From positions 1 to 10,844 of the forward strand of contig JAUIKX010000103.1 of assembly GCA_030430515.1 (NCBI GenBank): DNA of 10,844 bases, read 5' to 3'. The stretch is from Gammaproteobacteria bacterium. Its GTDB lineage: Bacteria > Pseudomonadota > Gammaproteobacteria > Pseudomonadales > Azotimanducaceae. This document shows, one piece after another, positions 1 through 6,672 of the stretch. The translations under genes and the position numbers were made by a program. Each line of letters opens with the position of its first letter. Within the stretch, counting starts at the first letter, position 1. The notes beneath the pieces were generated by a model that was given only the letters and a program-made list of their open reading frames with translations, had not been told where the DNA came from and made no database searches.

Positions 1-1626
1 TACGATTGCCGGAGCCAGATCTTCAACCGTGCCGAGCGGCCGCGACCAGAGCAGCCGCCCCGATCCGAGATCCACGGCCAGCAGCTTGCCCCAGGGCGGC
101 TTCGTGCACGGCAGCCCAAGGCTCGATAGAAAGGGACGTCGGGCCATGAGATATGGCGTGCCGTGCATGGGCGCCACCTCCCAACCACCACCCTGCCAGC
201 GTTCCGGGCTTGCTGCGTAGGCGTCGCGGGGAATCAGTACCACCACGACCGCTGCCGCATTGACGTTCACCACGGCGACCTGACGCGCCTCATCGATGGC
301 CACCCCCCCCCAGTTGGCGCCGCCGGGATATCCGGGGTTGATGATGGAGCCCTGCAGCGAGGGCGGCGTGTAGGTGCCTTCAGAGCGGTAACGTCGAATC
401 AGCCTGCGACACTCGAGCCGGTCGAAAAACAGAACACCGAACGCATCGCTTTCCAGCACCGGGCGGTCATCCACCAGAGCCGGCAACGTCGAGTAGGGTT
501 GCGTCGCGGAAAGCTGCTCTCCCGGCACATCGCTCCGCGGCACCGGCCGTTCCTCCACATCGAAGAGCGGCTCTCCCGTATCCCGGTGGAAGATGAAAAG
601 CTGGCCGGTTTTGGTCACCACGGCTACAGCGGGCACCTCACCGCTGGCCGTCTGCAGGGAAAAACGGGTGGGTTGAGACGGCACGTCGTAGTCCCACACA
701 TCGTGGTGCACGAGTTGCTGATGCCAGCGGACAGCACCGGAAGTTGCGTCCAGAGCGACCAGGGAATTGGCGTATCGGTTGTCTCCCAGCCGCTCACCAC
801 CGAAAAAGTCCGGGCTCGGCGATGAGGTGGAGACGAACACCAGCCCCGCCTCCGCATCGGCCAGCAATGGCGCCCAGGCATTTGCGGCACCGGTCACGTC
901 CGCACTGTTGCCCGACCAGCCCTCGCGGACCGCATCAGCCGGATCTCGCGGAACAGGATCCCATGACCACAGCTCCGCACCACTTCTGACATCCAGCGCG
1001 CGGACGATACCCCGCTCCGATCGAACGCGGCCGTTGTCGCCGATCGCCGAACCGACGATCAGCCGATCTCCCAGCACCGCCGGTGGTGACGTGATGCCGT
1101 AGTGCCCATCTGCCGCTCCGCCAGCGCCTTCGGACAGAGCAACCCTCCCCCGCGCGCCGAAGTCGGCACACGGTTCGCCAGTGCGAGCATCCAGAGCAAT
1201 CAGCTCGCCGATCAGCGTGCCCAACAGCAGCCGATGTGGGCACTCGGTTGAGTCGCCATGCCAGAGGCTCACGCCACGGGAGGCGCTCTCCGAATACCTA
1301 AGCTGACGGTCGAGGCCGGCATCGAAACGCCACAGAACCTCGCCACTTGCCGCATGGATTGCAAACACCTCGTTGGCGCTGGTGCTGACGAACAGCCTGC
1401 CGTTCCAGAACAGCGGGTTGGCCTCGAAGGTGTGGCCCTTTCGAACGAAGTCCTGACCGAGACTGCCGAGGTTTACCGACCAGACAGGAGACAGATCTCC
1501 TACATTCTCAGGCGCAATGTTCACCAGCTCGGTGTGCTGGCGGCCGCCTGCGCCCCCGTACTGATCCCAGGAGTGTGCCTGGCCCAGCGCCAGGCAGAGA
1601 AAGAAGCCTGAATAGATGCAGCGCAT
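1..1626 (-). CDS. PQQ-dependent dehydrogenase, glucose/quinate/shikimate type, secreted (3' end outside window)
   Basis: Quinoprotein dehydrogenase, likely oxidising an alcohol, polyol or sugar in the periplasm with electrons passing to the respiratory chain. I translated the minus strand from ATG at 1626 and found about 540 codons open to the window edge. Residues 1-18 look like a Sec signal peptide (hydrophobic GFFLCLALG, then GQA-H). The mature part has repeated beta-propeller blades with tryptophan-docking style repeats (SGEVLWRFDAG, SGAELWSWDP, SGAVRWHQQL, SGRLLWSRPLG). Family signatures are PSPDFFGGERLGDNRY near residue 270, VHHDVWDYDVPSQPT near 306, TPPSLQGSI with NWGGVAID near 420-445, and PFLSSLGLPCTKPPWG near 497. 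These match the membrane glucose/quinate dehydrogenase family, but the five N-terminal membrane helices of those enzymes are absent. No heme c CxxCH motif is visible in this part. A CGGAGA ribosome site lies 7 nt before the start. The C-terminus is not seen, so an added cytochrome domain cannot be excluded. The substrate is unknown. Confidence 0.9.
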   Translation of the reverse strand, partial: MRCIYSGFFLCLALGQAHSWDQYGGAGGRQHTELVNIAPENVGDLSPVWSVNLGSLGQDFVRKGHTFEANPLFWNGRLFVSTSANEVFAIHAASGEVLWRFDAGLDRQLRYSESASRGVSLWHGDSTECPHRLLLGTLIGELIALDARTGEPCADFGARGRVALSEGAGGAADGHYGITSPPAVLGDRLIVGSAIGDNGRVRSERGIVRALDVRSGAELWSWDPVPRDPADAVREGWSGNSADVTGAANAWAPLLADAEAGLVFVSTSSPSPDFFGGERLGDNRYANSLVALDATSGAVRWHQQLVHHDVWDYDVPSQPTRFSLQTASGEVPAVAVVTKTGQLFIFHRDTGEPLFDVEERPVPRSDVPGEQLSATQPYSTLPALVDDRPVLESDAFGVLFFDRLECRRLIRRYRSEGTYTPPSLQGSIINPGYPGGANWGGVAIDEARQVAVVNVNAAAVVVVLIPRDAYAASPERWQGGGWEVAPMHGTPYLMARRPFLSSLGLPCTKPPWGKLLAVDLGSGRLLWSRPLGTVEDLAPAIV

Positions 1627-1632
1627 GTTGAA

Positions 1633-1638
1633 TCTCCG
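1633..1638 (-). promoter_or_regulatory. Ribosome binding site of the PQQ dehydrogenase
   Basis: On the minus strand this reads CGGAGA, and its GGAG core ends 7 nt before ATG at 1626. It supports that start, which is also the one that gives a signal peptide. Confidence 0.6.
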
Positions 1639-1686
1639 TAAACCACGTTGCCCTCTTTATCTCAGAACCCCGCTCCGTGTGGGCGT

Positions 1687-1726
1687 TTCAGGGCACAGAG
1701 GGACGGATTCAGGGACCCAGGGACGA
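1687..1726. repeat. Imperfect direct repeat between the LytTR gene and the PQQ dehydrogenase
   Basis: Two head-to-tail copies of about 20 bp lie at 1687-1706 and 1708-1726. On the plus strand both begin TTCAGGG and end AGGGACG plus one base. The period is 20-21 bp, about two helical turns. The second copy covers the last codons and stop of the LytTR gene; the first lies in the gap upstream of the PQQ dehydrogenase and carries a second in-frame TGA 21 nt after the first. It may be a local duplication of the gene end, or a paired operator. LytTR proteins are known to bind paired direct repeats with about this spacing, but the bases do not obviously match published LytTR half-sites. Confidence 0.55.
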
Positions 1727-2551
1727 ACGGATGTGCGCGACCCGGGTCGCGCTCACCGGCACGGTAGTGCCATCTTTCAGTGTGAGCATGTGCTCAGCAC
1801 CGTTGGCCTGCAGTTCGGCGACCGCCGCCATATTGACGATGGCGGAACGGTGCACACGCTCGAACCCCAGAGGCGCAAGCTCCGACTCGAGGCTTGCCAT
1901 GGTCTGGCGGATGGGGAAGCTTCGCTCGCCGACGTTGAGAAGCGCATAGTTTCGCGCGGCCTGTATCCAGCTGATGTCCGCGACATCGACGAAAAACTCC
2001 CGGTTCAGCATTTTTACCAGGAACCGCTCCCGCGGCCGCTCGGGCGCATGTTCCGCCTCGCCCGGAAAGCTCGCCTCACCCTGAAGCCGGGCGAGCGTGA
2101 AGCGGTAGAAATACAGAAACACCACGATGAGCAGGTAGACGAGCAGCATCTTTCGCGACTCATACAGAAACGCGAAGGCCCAGCTTCCGCTCAGGTCGTA
2201 CCGATCGCCGAGTATCGGGAATACGGCCGCGCGAAGGCCATTCATGCAGAAGAAGTGCAGCACCGTAAATGCGAGCACCGCCAAAGCATGCGTCAGCCAC
2301 CTCAACCAGCCGGCGGCAAACGAAAGCGGCCACCGCTCGTGGAACCAGAACACCACGGGCAACAGCACCAGTACAATGAGTCCGGCTGACCCTTCGAGCA
2401 CCCAAGGCTGCCAACCGGATGGCAACCCGAGCCTTGCGCGGTCCATGATTTCGGAGGTTGCGAGGATGACCGTTACCAGAAGCACCACCGCCAGCGCCAC
2501 CGCCGCCTCCCAGCGCCGTCGGTGCGCAAGAAAGCGCTGGAGTGTTGCCAT
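1709..2551 (-). CDS. Membrane-anchored LytTR-family DNA-binding regulator
   Basis: Transcription regulator of 280 aa with an integral membrane sensor half. Four hydrophobic segments are visible at about residues 15-32 (VALAVVLLVTVILA), 52-70, 88-106 and 134-151, followed by a charged linker (155-175). A C-terminal LytTR DNA-binding domain covers about 176-278, including FFVDVADISWIQAARNYALL, the family hallmark FERVHRSAIVN (230-240) and DGTTVPVSATR. There is no response-regulator receiver domain and no phospho-acceptor aspartate context, so this is the membrane-bound, one-component type rather than an AlgR/LytR two-component regulator. The signal is unknown. The start follows the stop of the acyl-CoA dehydrogenase by 8 nt with no clear Shine-Dalgarno, so translation is probably coupled to it. 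By position it may control its own operon or the PQQ dehydrogenase downstream; that is inference. Confidence 0.92.
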   Translation of the reverse strand: MATLQRFLAHRRRWEAAVALAVVLLVTVILATSEIMDRARLGLPSGWQPWVLEGSAGLIVLVLLPVVFWFHERWPLSFAAGWLRWLTHALAVLAFTVLHFFCMNGLRAAVFPILGDRYDLSGSWAFAFLYESRKMLLVYLLIVVFLYFYRFTLARLQGEASFPGEAEHAPERPRERFLVKMLNREFFVDVADISWIQAARNYALLNVGERSFPIRQTMASLESELAPLGFERVHRSAIVNMAAVAELQANGAEHMLTLKDGTTVPVSATRVAHIRSSLGP

Positions 2552-2559
2552 GACCGGTT

Positions 2560-3720
2560 CTATTCCGGCAGGCCCAGCACCCGCTTGGCGAGAATGTTGA
2601 GCTGTACCTCCGACGTCCCGCCTTCGATGGAGTTGGCCTTGGAGCGCAACCAGGCCTGCGTCACACCGAGGTTCGGGTCATCGTCCGCCCAGCCGAGCCC
2701 GGCGCTCCCCAACACCTGCATGGTGAGGTCGTAGCGGTTCTTATTCTGCTCCGTGCCGTAGTACTTGAAGAACGATGACTCGGCGCCCGGCGCCCTGCCG
2801 CCCTGCGCTTCCTCCGTCGCCAGACGCATGCGCAGCCCAAAGCTGCGATCGTTCATCCGGTGACGGAGAATGGCGTCGCGCAGGCTGGGGTTGGCGATGC
2901 GGCCGTTTTCAACCCCCAGAGTACGGGCAGCCAGCGCCTCGAGTGATTCTTCCTTCTGCCCGCGGTTACCGATGCCGCCGATAGACGTGCGTTCGTACTG
3001 CAGCAGCCGCTTTGCCACGGTCCAGCCCTGATTGACCTCCGAAACCACGTTGCTTTTCGGCGCGCGTACGTTGTCGAAGAACGTCTCGCAGAACGGCGAC
3101 AAACCGCTGATCAGTTTGATGGGCTTCACCGTGATGCCCGGTGTGGTCATGTCGAAGAGTATGAAGGTGATGCCCTGGTGCTTGGGCGCATCGGGTGCGG
3201 TGCGCACCAGACAGAACATCCAAGCACCCGAGGTCCAGATCTTCTGACCGTTGATGATGTAGTCGTCGCCGTCTTCTACCGCCGAGGTGCGCAGGCTCGC
3301 AAGATCAGAACCCGAACCCGGCTCGCTGTAGCCCTGACACCACCAGATCTCTCCTCGGGCGATCTTCGGCAGATGCTCAGCTTTCTGCGCTTCGTTGCCG
3401 AACTCCAGCAACGCAGGCCCAATCATGCTGATGCCCATCCCCTGGTGCGCCGGACGGGCGTTGATCCGCCGAAGCTCCTCCTGAAGCACCTGGTTCTCCT
3501 CCTTGGAGAGCCCAGCGCCGCCGTACTCTTTCGGCCACATGGGCACCGTGAAGCCGCGCTCTGCCATGCGGTCGAGCCAGACTTTGGAATCCGGGTTTTT
3601 CCAGGTGGCCCGGCGGCCGCCTCCCGGGTACTCATCCGCAGGCATCGGCGTGCGCATGCTTTCCGGGCAGGCCTCATTCAGCCAGCTTCTGATCTCTTCT
3701 CTGAACGGCTCGAGCGTCAT
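2560..3720 (-). CDS. Acyl-CoA dehydrogenase family protein
   Basis: FAD-dependent enzyme of 386 aa, the usual family length, expected to introduce the alpha-beta double bond in an acyl-CoA thioester in the cytoplasm. Seen in order: an N-terminal helical domain (1-120, with WPKEYGGAGLSKEE at 62-75); the middle beta domain with the FAD/substrate motif GYSEPGSGSDLASLR (130-144) and NGQKIWTSGA (157-166); and a C-terminal helical domain ending in EGGTSEVQLNILAKRVLGLPE. The base position of the MCAD-type YEGT motif is Gly here (IEGGTS, 365-370). A Glu stands at 243 in LLQYERTS, where isovaleryl-CoA and long-chain dehydrogenases carry their catalytic Glu. AGGAGG lies 8 nt before the ATG, a strong ribosome site. 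It is first of a probable operon with the LytTR gene and diverges from a P450. Relatives of this subgroup act on branched, cyclic or steroid side-chain acyl-CoAs, but the substrate cannot be assigned. Confidence 0.95.
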   Translation of the reverse strand: MTLEPFREEIRSWLNEACPESMRTPMPADEYPGGGRRATWKNPDSKVWLDRMAERGFTVPMWPKEYGGAGLSKEENQVLQEELRRINARPAHQGMGISMIGPALLEFGNEAQKAEHLPKIARGEIWWCQGYSEPGSGSDLASLRTSAVEDGDDYIINGQKIWTSGAWMFCLVRTAPDAPKHQGITFILFDMTTPGITVKPIKLISGLSPFCETFFDNVRAPKSNVVSEVNQGWTVAKRLLQYERTSIGGIGNRGQKEESLEALAARTLGVENGRIANPSLRDAILRHRMNDRSFGLRMRLATEEAQGGRAPGAESSFFKYYGTEQNKNRYDLTMQVLGSAGLGWADDDPNLGVTQAWLRSKANSIEGGTSEVQLNILAKRVLGLPE

Positions 3721-3728
3721 GACAATTT

Positions 3729-3734
3729 CCTCCT
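3729..3734 (-). promoter_or_regulatory. Ribosome binding site of the acyl-CoA dehydrogenase
   Basis: Minus-strand AGGAGG, a full match to the anti-Shine-Dalgarno core, ends 8 nt before ATG at 3720 and fixes that start. It lies inside the 43-bp gap shared with the divergent P450. Confidence 0.75.
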
Positions 3735-3751
3735 CGACAACGCCGCAAGTG

Positions 3752-3757
3752 TATCAT
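3752..3757 (+). promoter_or_regulatory. Candidate -10 element of a leaderless P450 transcript
   Basis: TATCAT matches the sigma-70 -10 consensus at 5 of 6 positions and ends 6 nt before the P450 ATG at 3764, so transcription would begin at or next to the A of the ATG. No Shine-Dalgarno precedes this ATG on the plus strand, which fits a leaderless message. No good -35 with 16-18 bp spacing is seen; TCGACA at 3734-3739 is too close (12 bp). Weak evidence on its own. Confidence 0.3.
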
Positions 3758-3763
3758 TCCCCT

Positions 3764-4948
3764 ATGAGCTGGAGCCCTTTCAAACCGGAGGTGATGGCCG
3801 ACCCCGCCACCGGTCATCAGCATCTTCTGCAATCCTGCCCGGTGCACCACTGCGCGGAGTTCGAGCCGCCGTTCTTCACGCTCTCACGCTATGAAGATGT
3901 GGAGGCAGCGCTGCGAGACTACCGCACGTTCTCCAGCCACTACGGTCAGGGTCCGCGGTTTACCGAACCCCAGGGGCTTCTGAGCGATCCGCCTCAGCAC
4001 ACCCGCTATCGAACAATCCTTCAGCAGGCGTTCACCCCCCGGGCCATGACGGTCCTCGAACCGCAGGTCATCGCTCTGACCGGGAGGCTCGTCGATGCGC
4101 TGGCGTCGGGGCCAGCCCAGTTCGACCTGCACGATGCCTTCGCGTTTCCACTGCCTGTGACCATCATTGCCGACATGCTCGGCGTGCCGGCAGAAGACCT
4201 CGAAACGTTCAAGCACTGGTCCGACGTTCAGGTTGCGGCCATGGGCGCAGCAGACCCTTCGATCTACGCGGAAGATCAGCAGGCGTTCTTTTCCTATCTG
4301 CAATCCCGGCTGAAAAAAAGACGGGAAGCGCTTGCCGCACAGGCCGATGTCCCAGACGACCTGCTGACGCTCATCGCACGTGAGGTCGAGGATGTAGACG
4401 ATGCACAGTCCATGCTCCAGCAGCTTCTGGTCGGCGGCAACGAAACCACCACGTCGCTGATCACCAATGCCGTCTGGCGGTTGCTGCAGCATCCCGAGCA
4501 GTGGCAGGCCCTTATCGAAGAACCGGATCTCGCTGATGCGGCCATCGAGGAAAGCCTGCGCTTTGACCCGCCCGTGCTGGGCCTCTACCGCAACACGACA
4601 CGAGAGGTCACGCTGCACGGCACCACGATACCCAAGGGTGCAAAGGTGCTGATCAACTATGCAGCGGCCAACAGGGACGGATCCGTGTTCGACGCACCGG
4701 ATCAGTTCGACATACGTCGCCCACGCAAGCGGCACATGTCGTTCGGGCTCGGCATCCACATGTGTCTCGGCGCGCCGATGGCTCGCATGGAAGCCACCAT
4801 TGCGCTACGTGCGCTCGCCGAGCAAATTCCGCAACTGTCACTTGTCAGCGACGGAGAGCGCATCGCGCCGTTTTTTCTATGGGGACGCAAAACCCTGCCG
4901 CTCCTCAGGCTGAGTACCCACTCCTCGTACTCCTCGTACTCCTCGTAG
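3764..4948 (+). CDS. Cytochrome P450 (first of two)
   Basis: Soluble bacterial class I P450 monooxygenase of 394 aa, expected to hydroxylate a hydrophobic substrate using electrons from a ferredoxin and reductase, neither encoded here. Seen: the N-terminal SWSPFKPEVMADP typical of the family; the oxygen-binding I helix LLVGGNETTTS (221-231); the ExxR pair in EESLR (E263, R266); and the heme loop FGLGIHMCLG with the cysteine ligand at 334. The frame is open back to 3503, but that upstream part overlaps the acyl-CoA dehydrogenase start and does not look like P450, so ATG at 3764 is chosen. No ribosome site is visible. The last residues, THSSYSSYSS, are encoded by a 9-bp tandem repeat and end at a TAG inside it, an unusual low-complexity tail. 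It is divergent from the acyl-CoA dehydrogenase and convergent with the hydrolase. The substrate is unknown. Confidence 0.95.
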   Translation: MSWSPFKPEVMADPATGHQHLLQSCPVHHCAEFEPPFFTLSRYEDVEAALRDYRTFSSHYGQGPRFTEPQGLLSDPPQHTRYRTILQQAFTPRAMTVLEPQVIALTGRLVDALASGPAQFDLHDAFAFPLPVTIIADMLGVPAEDLETFKHWSDVQVAAMGAADPSIYAEDQQAFFSYLQSRLKKRREALAAQADVPDDLLTLIAREVEDVDDAQSMLQQLLVGGNETTTSLITNAVWRLLQHPEQWQALIEEPDLADAAIEESLRFDPPVLGLYRNTTREVTLHGTTIPKGAKVLINYAAANRDGSVFDAPDQFDIRRPRKRHMSFGLGIHMCLGAPMARMEATIALRALAEQIPQLSLVSDGERIAPFFLWGRKTLPLLRLSTHSSYSSYSS

Positions 4949-4965
4949 TCCTCGTAGTCCTCGTA
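4921..4965 (+). repeat. Five-copy 9-bp tandem repeat at the P450 3' end
   Basis: Five head-to-tail units: three CTCCTCGTA (4921-4947) then two GTCCTCGTA (4948-4965). The first three encode Ser-Ser-Tyr repeats of the P450 tail. The C-to-G change at the start of unit four turns TAC into TAG and creates the stop codon. The array spans the stop and fills half of the 32-bp gap to the convergent hydrolase gene. With a unit of three codons, gain or loss of a copy would keep the frame and change the tail length. Confidence 0.85.
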
Positions 4966-4980
4966 GACGCAGGATTCGGG

Positions 4981-6582
4981 TCAAGCGCGCTGCCTCAACC
5001 GGTAGCGCCAAAGTAGGATGAGCGCCAGCCCGGCAAGCAGTGCCAGCATCAGCGTCCACCACCAGAACGCGTGCACCTTCTGCTCAATCGGGCTCGAGCA
5101 CCCCACTTCTCCACTCTGAGCCTCAATCGCTTCGCGGAACTGCCAGGCCGGTCCCACAGGCTCAATCAGCGGCCGCTGCGCTGCAGTTGCACCCCGCAGC
5201 AAACAGTAGATATCGGACAGCATTGAGTCGTTGTTGGCGTAGTAGCTGTGCGCCAGGAAATCCCTGGTCAGGCTCGAGGCATTGATGGCATCGAACCCAG
5301 CGATCTCCACATCCAGCAGGCCGCTGGCCACCTGTCCGGCCCGGGGTTCCTGCTCACGGATCGACCTGGATACATACAGCGCAACATCGTCATCAGCTAC
5401 ATAGAGCGTCGTGCGACTGGCTAATTGCGGCAGCACGTTCAGAAAATGCTCTTTGAACCGCCGTGCCGACACGTCAGGTGCCGCCAGCACGAGCTCATCG
5501 AACAGACGCTGCTGGTCACCCGCCAGCACCCGTTCACCGAGCGCCTCGGTGACCACCCGGTTACCCATACTGTGGGCGATCAGGTGTACCTTGCGCACAC
5601 TGGTGCTGCTGCGCACCAGATCGAGAAACTGGTTGAGCGCGACGGTGGAATCGTCTGCCGCATCCATGTCCGATATATACGCGCCTGCTTTACCCCGCGA
5701 AGGCCAGGAAAACAGCATTGGAATACCGCCGAGCTGCACGTCCAGATCCAGATCGTAAGCCACTTGAGCCGCTCTGCGGGCAGCGTCTTCGAATGAGGTG
5801 GCATAGCCATGAACATAGACGAACGCCTCGTTCCTGGATTCGTCCACAACGGCGTCGATGGCGCTCGTCCAGGCGTCGAAATCCTGTCCCATTGATTCCA
5901 GACGCGTGATGACGACGTCTACCTCCGGGTCTTCGTCGCGGAAGGCTATCGTCAGGATCGACAGCGGCCGTTCGATCGCACCCGTTTCGTGATCCGAAGG
6001 AAACGACACTTCAAACCGACCCACTTCCAGGGCGCTGCCGATGGTTCCGGCATAGAAATCGTTCGGCGCGCAATCGAGGCTGCGCCACGCAACTGCCGTC
6101 ACGTTTTGACAACGCTCGCCACGCTCACGGTTCGTGCCGTAAAAGACGTCGACGGTGCGCAACTTCAACGACTTTTCTTCAGGCGACTGTTCTTCAGGCG
6201 AGGTGGCCATCGGTTCCTCTGATGACGGACCGGCCGCAGTTGGAGGCAGCTCATCGAGAATATCCCCGCTACCCGCTTCGATTTCAGCAATCAACTCTTC
6301 GAGATCCCGGTCTTCCCGCTCCGCCCTTTCCAGATCGGGAGCGCGTGGTGATGCGGACGCGGGCCTTCTGGCGGGACGCTCGGGGGCAGCCTGCGGCGTT
6401 TGCGGCAGCGCCGGCGGCAGAGGCGCGGGCCGCGGTGGTGGCGGGGGTGGTGGTGGCGGTGGCGGTGGCGGCGGCGCTACCTCAGAAGCCTCAGATGTGT
6501 TCGTCTGGTCTGGGGGCGCGGAAGCCTCCTGATTGGAGCAGCTCGTGAGCAGCACCAACAAACAGAGCAGCAGGTACTTCAT
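4981..6582 (-). CDS. Lipoprotein alpha/beta hydrolase (DUF900-like) with polyproline linker and C-terminal membrane helix
   Basis: Predicted envelope serine hydrolase of 533 aa. Residues 1-15 form a lipoprotein signal with lipobox LLTSC (acylated Cys15, followed by Ser). A disordered linker follows, with 14 consecutive prolines (37-50), a Pro/Ala/Arg-rich part to about 80, an acidic, charged stretch (82-110) and a doubled SPEE. The hydrolase domain starts near 140 (VDVFYGTNRE, as in DUF900 enzymes), with VYVHGY (255-260, oxyanion region), LFSWPSRG, nucleophile Ser338 in IAHSMGN, candidate acids in AAPD (370) and VADDDVAL (397-399), and catalytic His445 in LAHSYY. A membrane helix ends the protein (about 505-525), followed by RYRLRQRA. 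A TTG start two codons upstream is possible, but AAAGGG lies 7 nt before the ATG at 6582. It is preceded by the second P450 after 90 bp with no clear promoter seen. The substrate (lipid, ester or peptidoglycan-related) is unknown. Confidence 0.9.
   Translation of the reverse strand: MKYLLLCLLVLLTSCSNQEASAPPDQTNTSEASEVAPPPPPPPPPPPPPPRPAPLPPALPQTPQAAPERPARRPASASPRAPDLERAEREDRDLEELIAEIEAGSGDILDELPPTAAGPSSEEPMATSPEEQSPEEKSLKLRTVDVFYGTNRERGERCQNVTAVAWRSLDCAPNDFYAGTIGSALEVGRFEVSFPSDHETGAIERPLSILTIAFRDEDPEVDVVITRLESMGQDFDAWTSAIDAVVDESRNEAFVYVHGYATSFEDAARRAAQVAYDLDLDVQLGGIPMLFSWPSRGKAGAYISDMDAADDSTVALNQFLDLVRSSTSVRKVHLIAHSMGNRVVTEALGERVLAGDQQRLFDELVLAAPDVSARRFKEHFLNVLPQLASRTTLYVADDDVALYVSRSIREQEPRAGQVASGLLDVEIAGFDAINASSLTRDFLAHSYYANNDSMLSDIYCLLRGATAAQRPLIEPVGPAWQFREAIEAQSGEVGCSSPIEQKVHAFWWWTLMLALLAGLALILLWRYRLRQRA
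6433..6474 (-). repeat. Fourteen-proline codon run in the hydrolase gene
   Basis: Minus-strand codons for 14 successive prolines, a mix of CCG, CCA and one CCC. Because codons vary, this is a protein-level repeat rather than a pure DNA repeat, though the GGT/GGC-rich plus strand could still slip. It sits between the lipid anchor and the charged linker. Confidence 0.9.
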
Positions 6583-6589
6583 CGCCAAA

Positions 6590-6595
6590 CCCTTT
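6590..6595 (-). promoter_or_regulatory. Ribosome binding site deciding the hydrolase start
   Basis: Minus-strand AAAGGG lies 7 nt before ATG at 6582, but only about 1 nt before the TTG at 6588. This favours the ATG and gives a lipoprotein signal starting MKYLLL. Confidence 0.5.
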
Positions 6596-6672
6596 CGCTT
6601 TGTTCCAAGCCTGAGGGATTGCGTAACGTGCGACCGTCATCGACACGACACAAATCCGCGATAAGAACCACT

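Noticed and set aside
163..825. Plus-strand open frame of 220 codons
   Set aside because: It lies antisense to the PQQ dehydrogenase, whose family motifs are clear. Its product is rich in Arg, His and Gly with no recognisable domain; long antisense frames are expected in GC-rich DNA.
1616..2389. Plus-strand open frame of 257 codons
   Set aside because: Antisense to the LytTR gene; the translation is low in hydrophobic order, without domains, and has no ribosome site.
3503..3763. N-terminal extension of the P450 back to ATG 3503
   Set aside because: These 87 codons are antisense to the acyl-CoA dehydrogenase, and the P450 family N-terminus begins at SWSPFKPEV, right after ATG 3764.
3178..3894. 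Plus-strand open frame of 238 codons
   Set aside because: Overlaps the acyl-CoA dehydrogenase antisense and the P450 start in another frame; no domain is seen.
3884..4759. Minus-strand open frame of 291 codons
   Set aside because: Shadow of the first P450, which has all its motifs on the plus strand.
4949..4980. Bidirectional terminator between the convergent P450 and hydrolase genes
   Set aside because: The 32-bp gap holds the last repeat units but no stem with a T run on either strand.
6155..6532. Plus-strand frame with a glycine run
   Set aside because: The polyglycine is the antisense reading of the polyproline codons of the hydrolase.
6583..6672. Promoter for the hydrolase in the 90-bp gap
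   Set aside because: Only weak matches to -10 and -35 elements with poor spacing were found, so none is listed as a feature.
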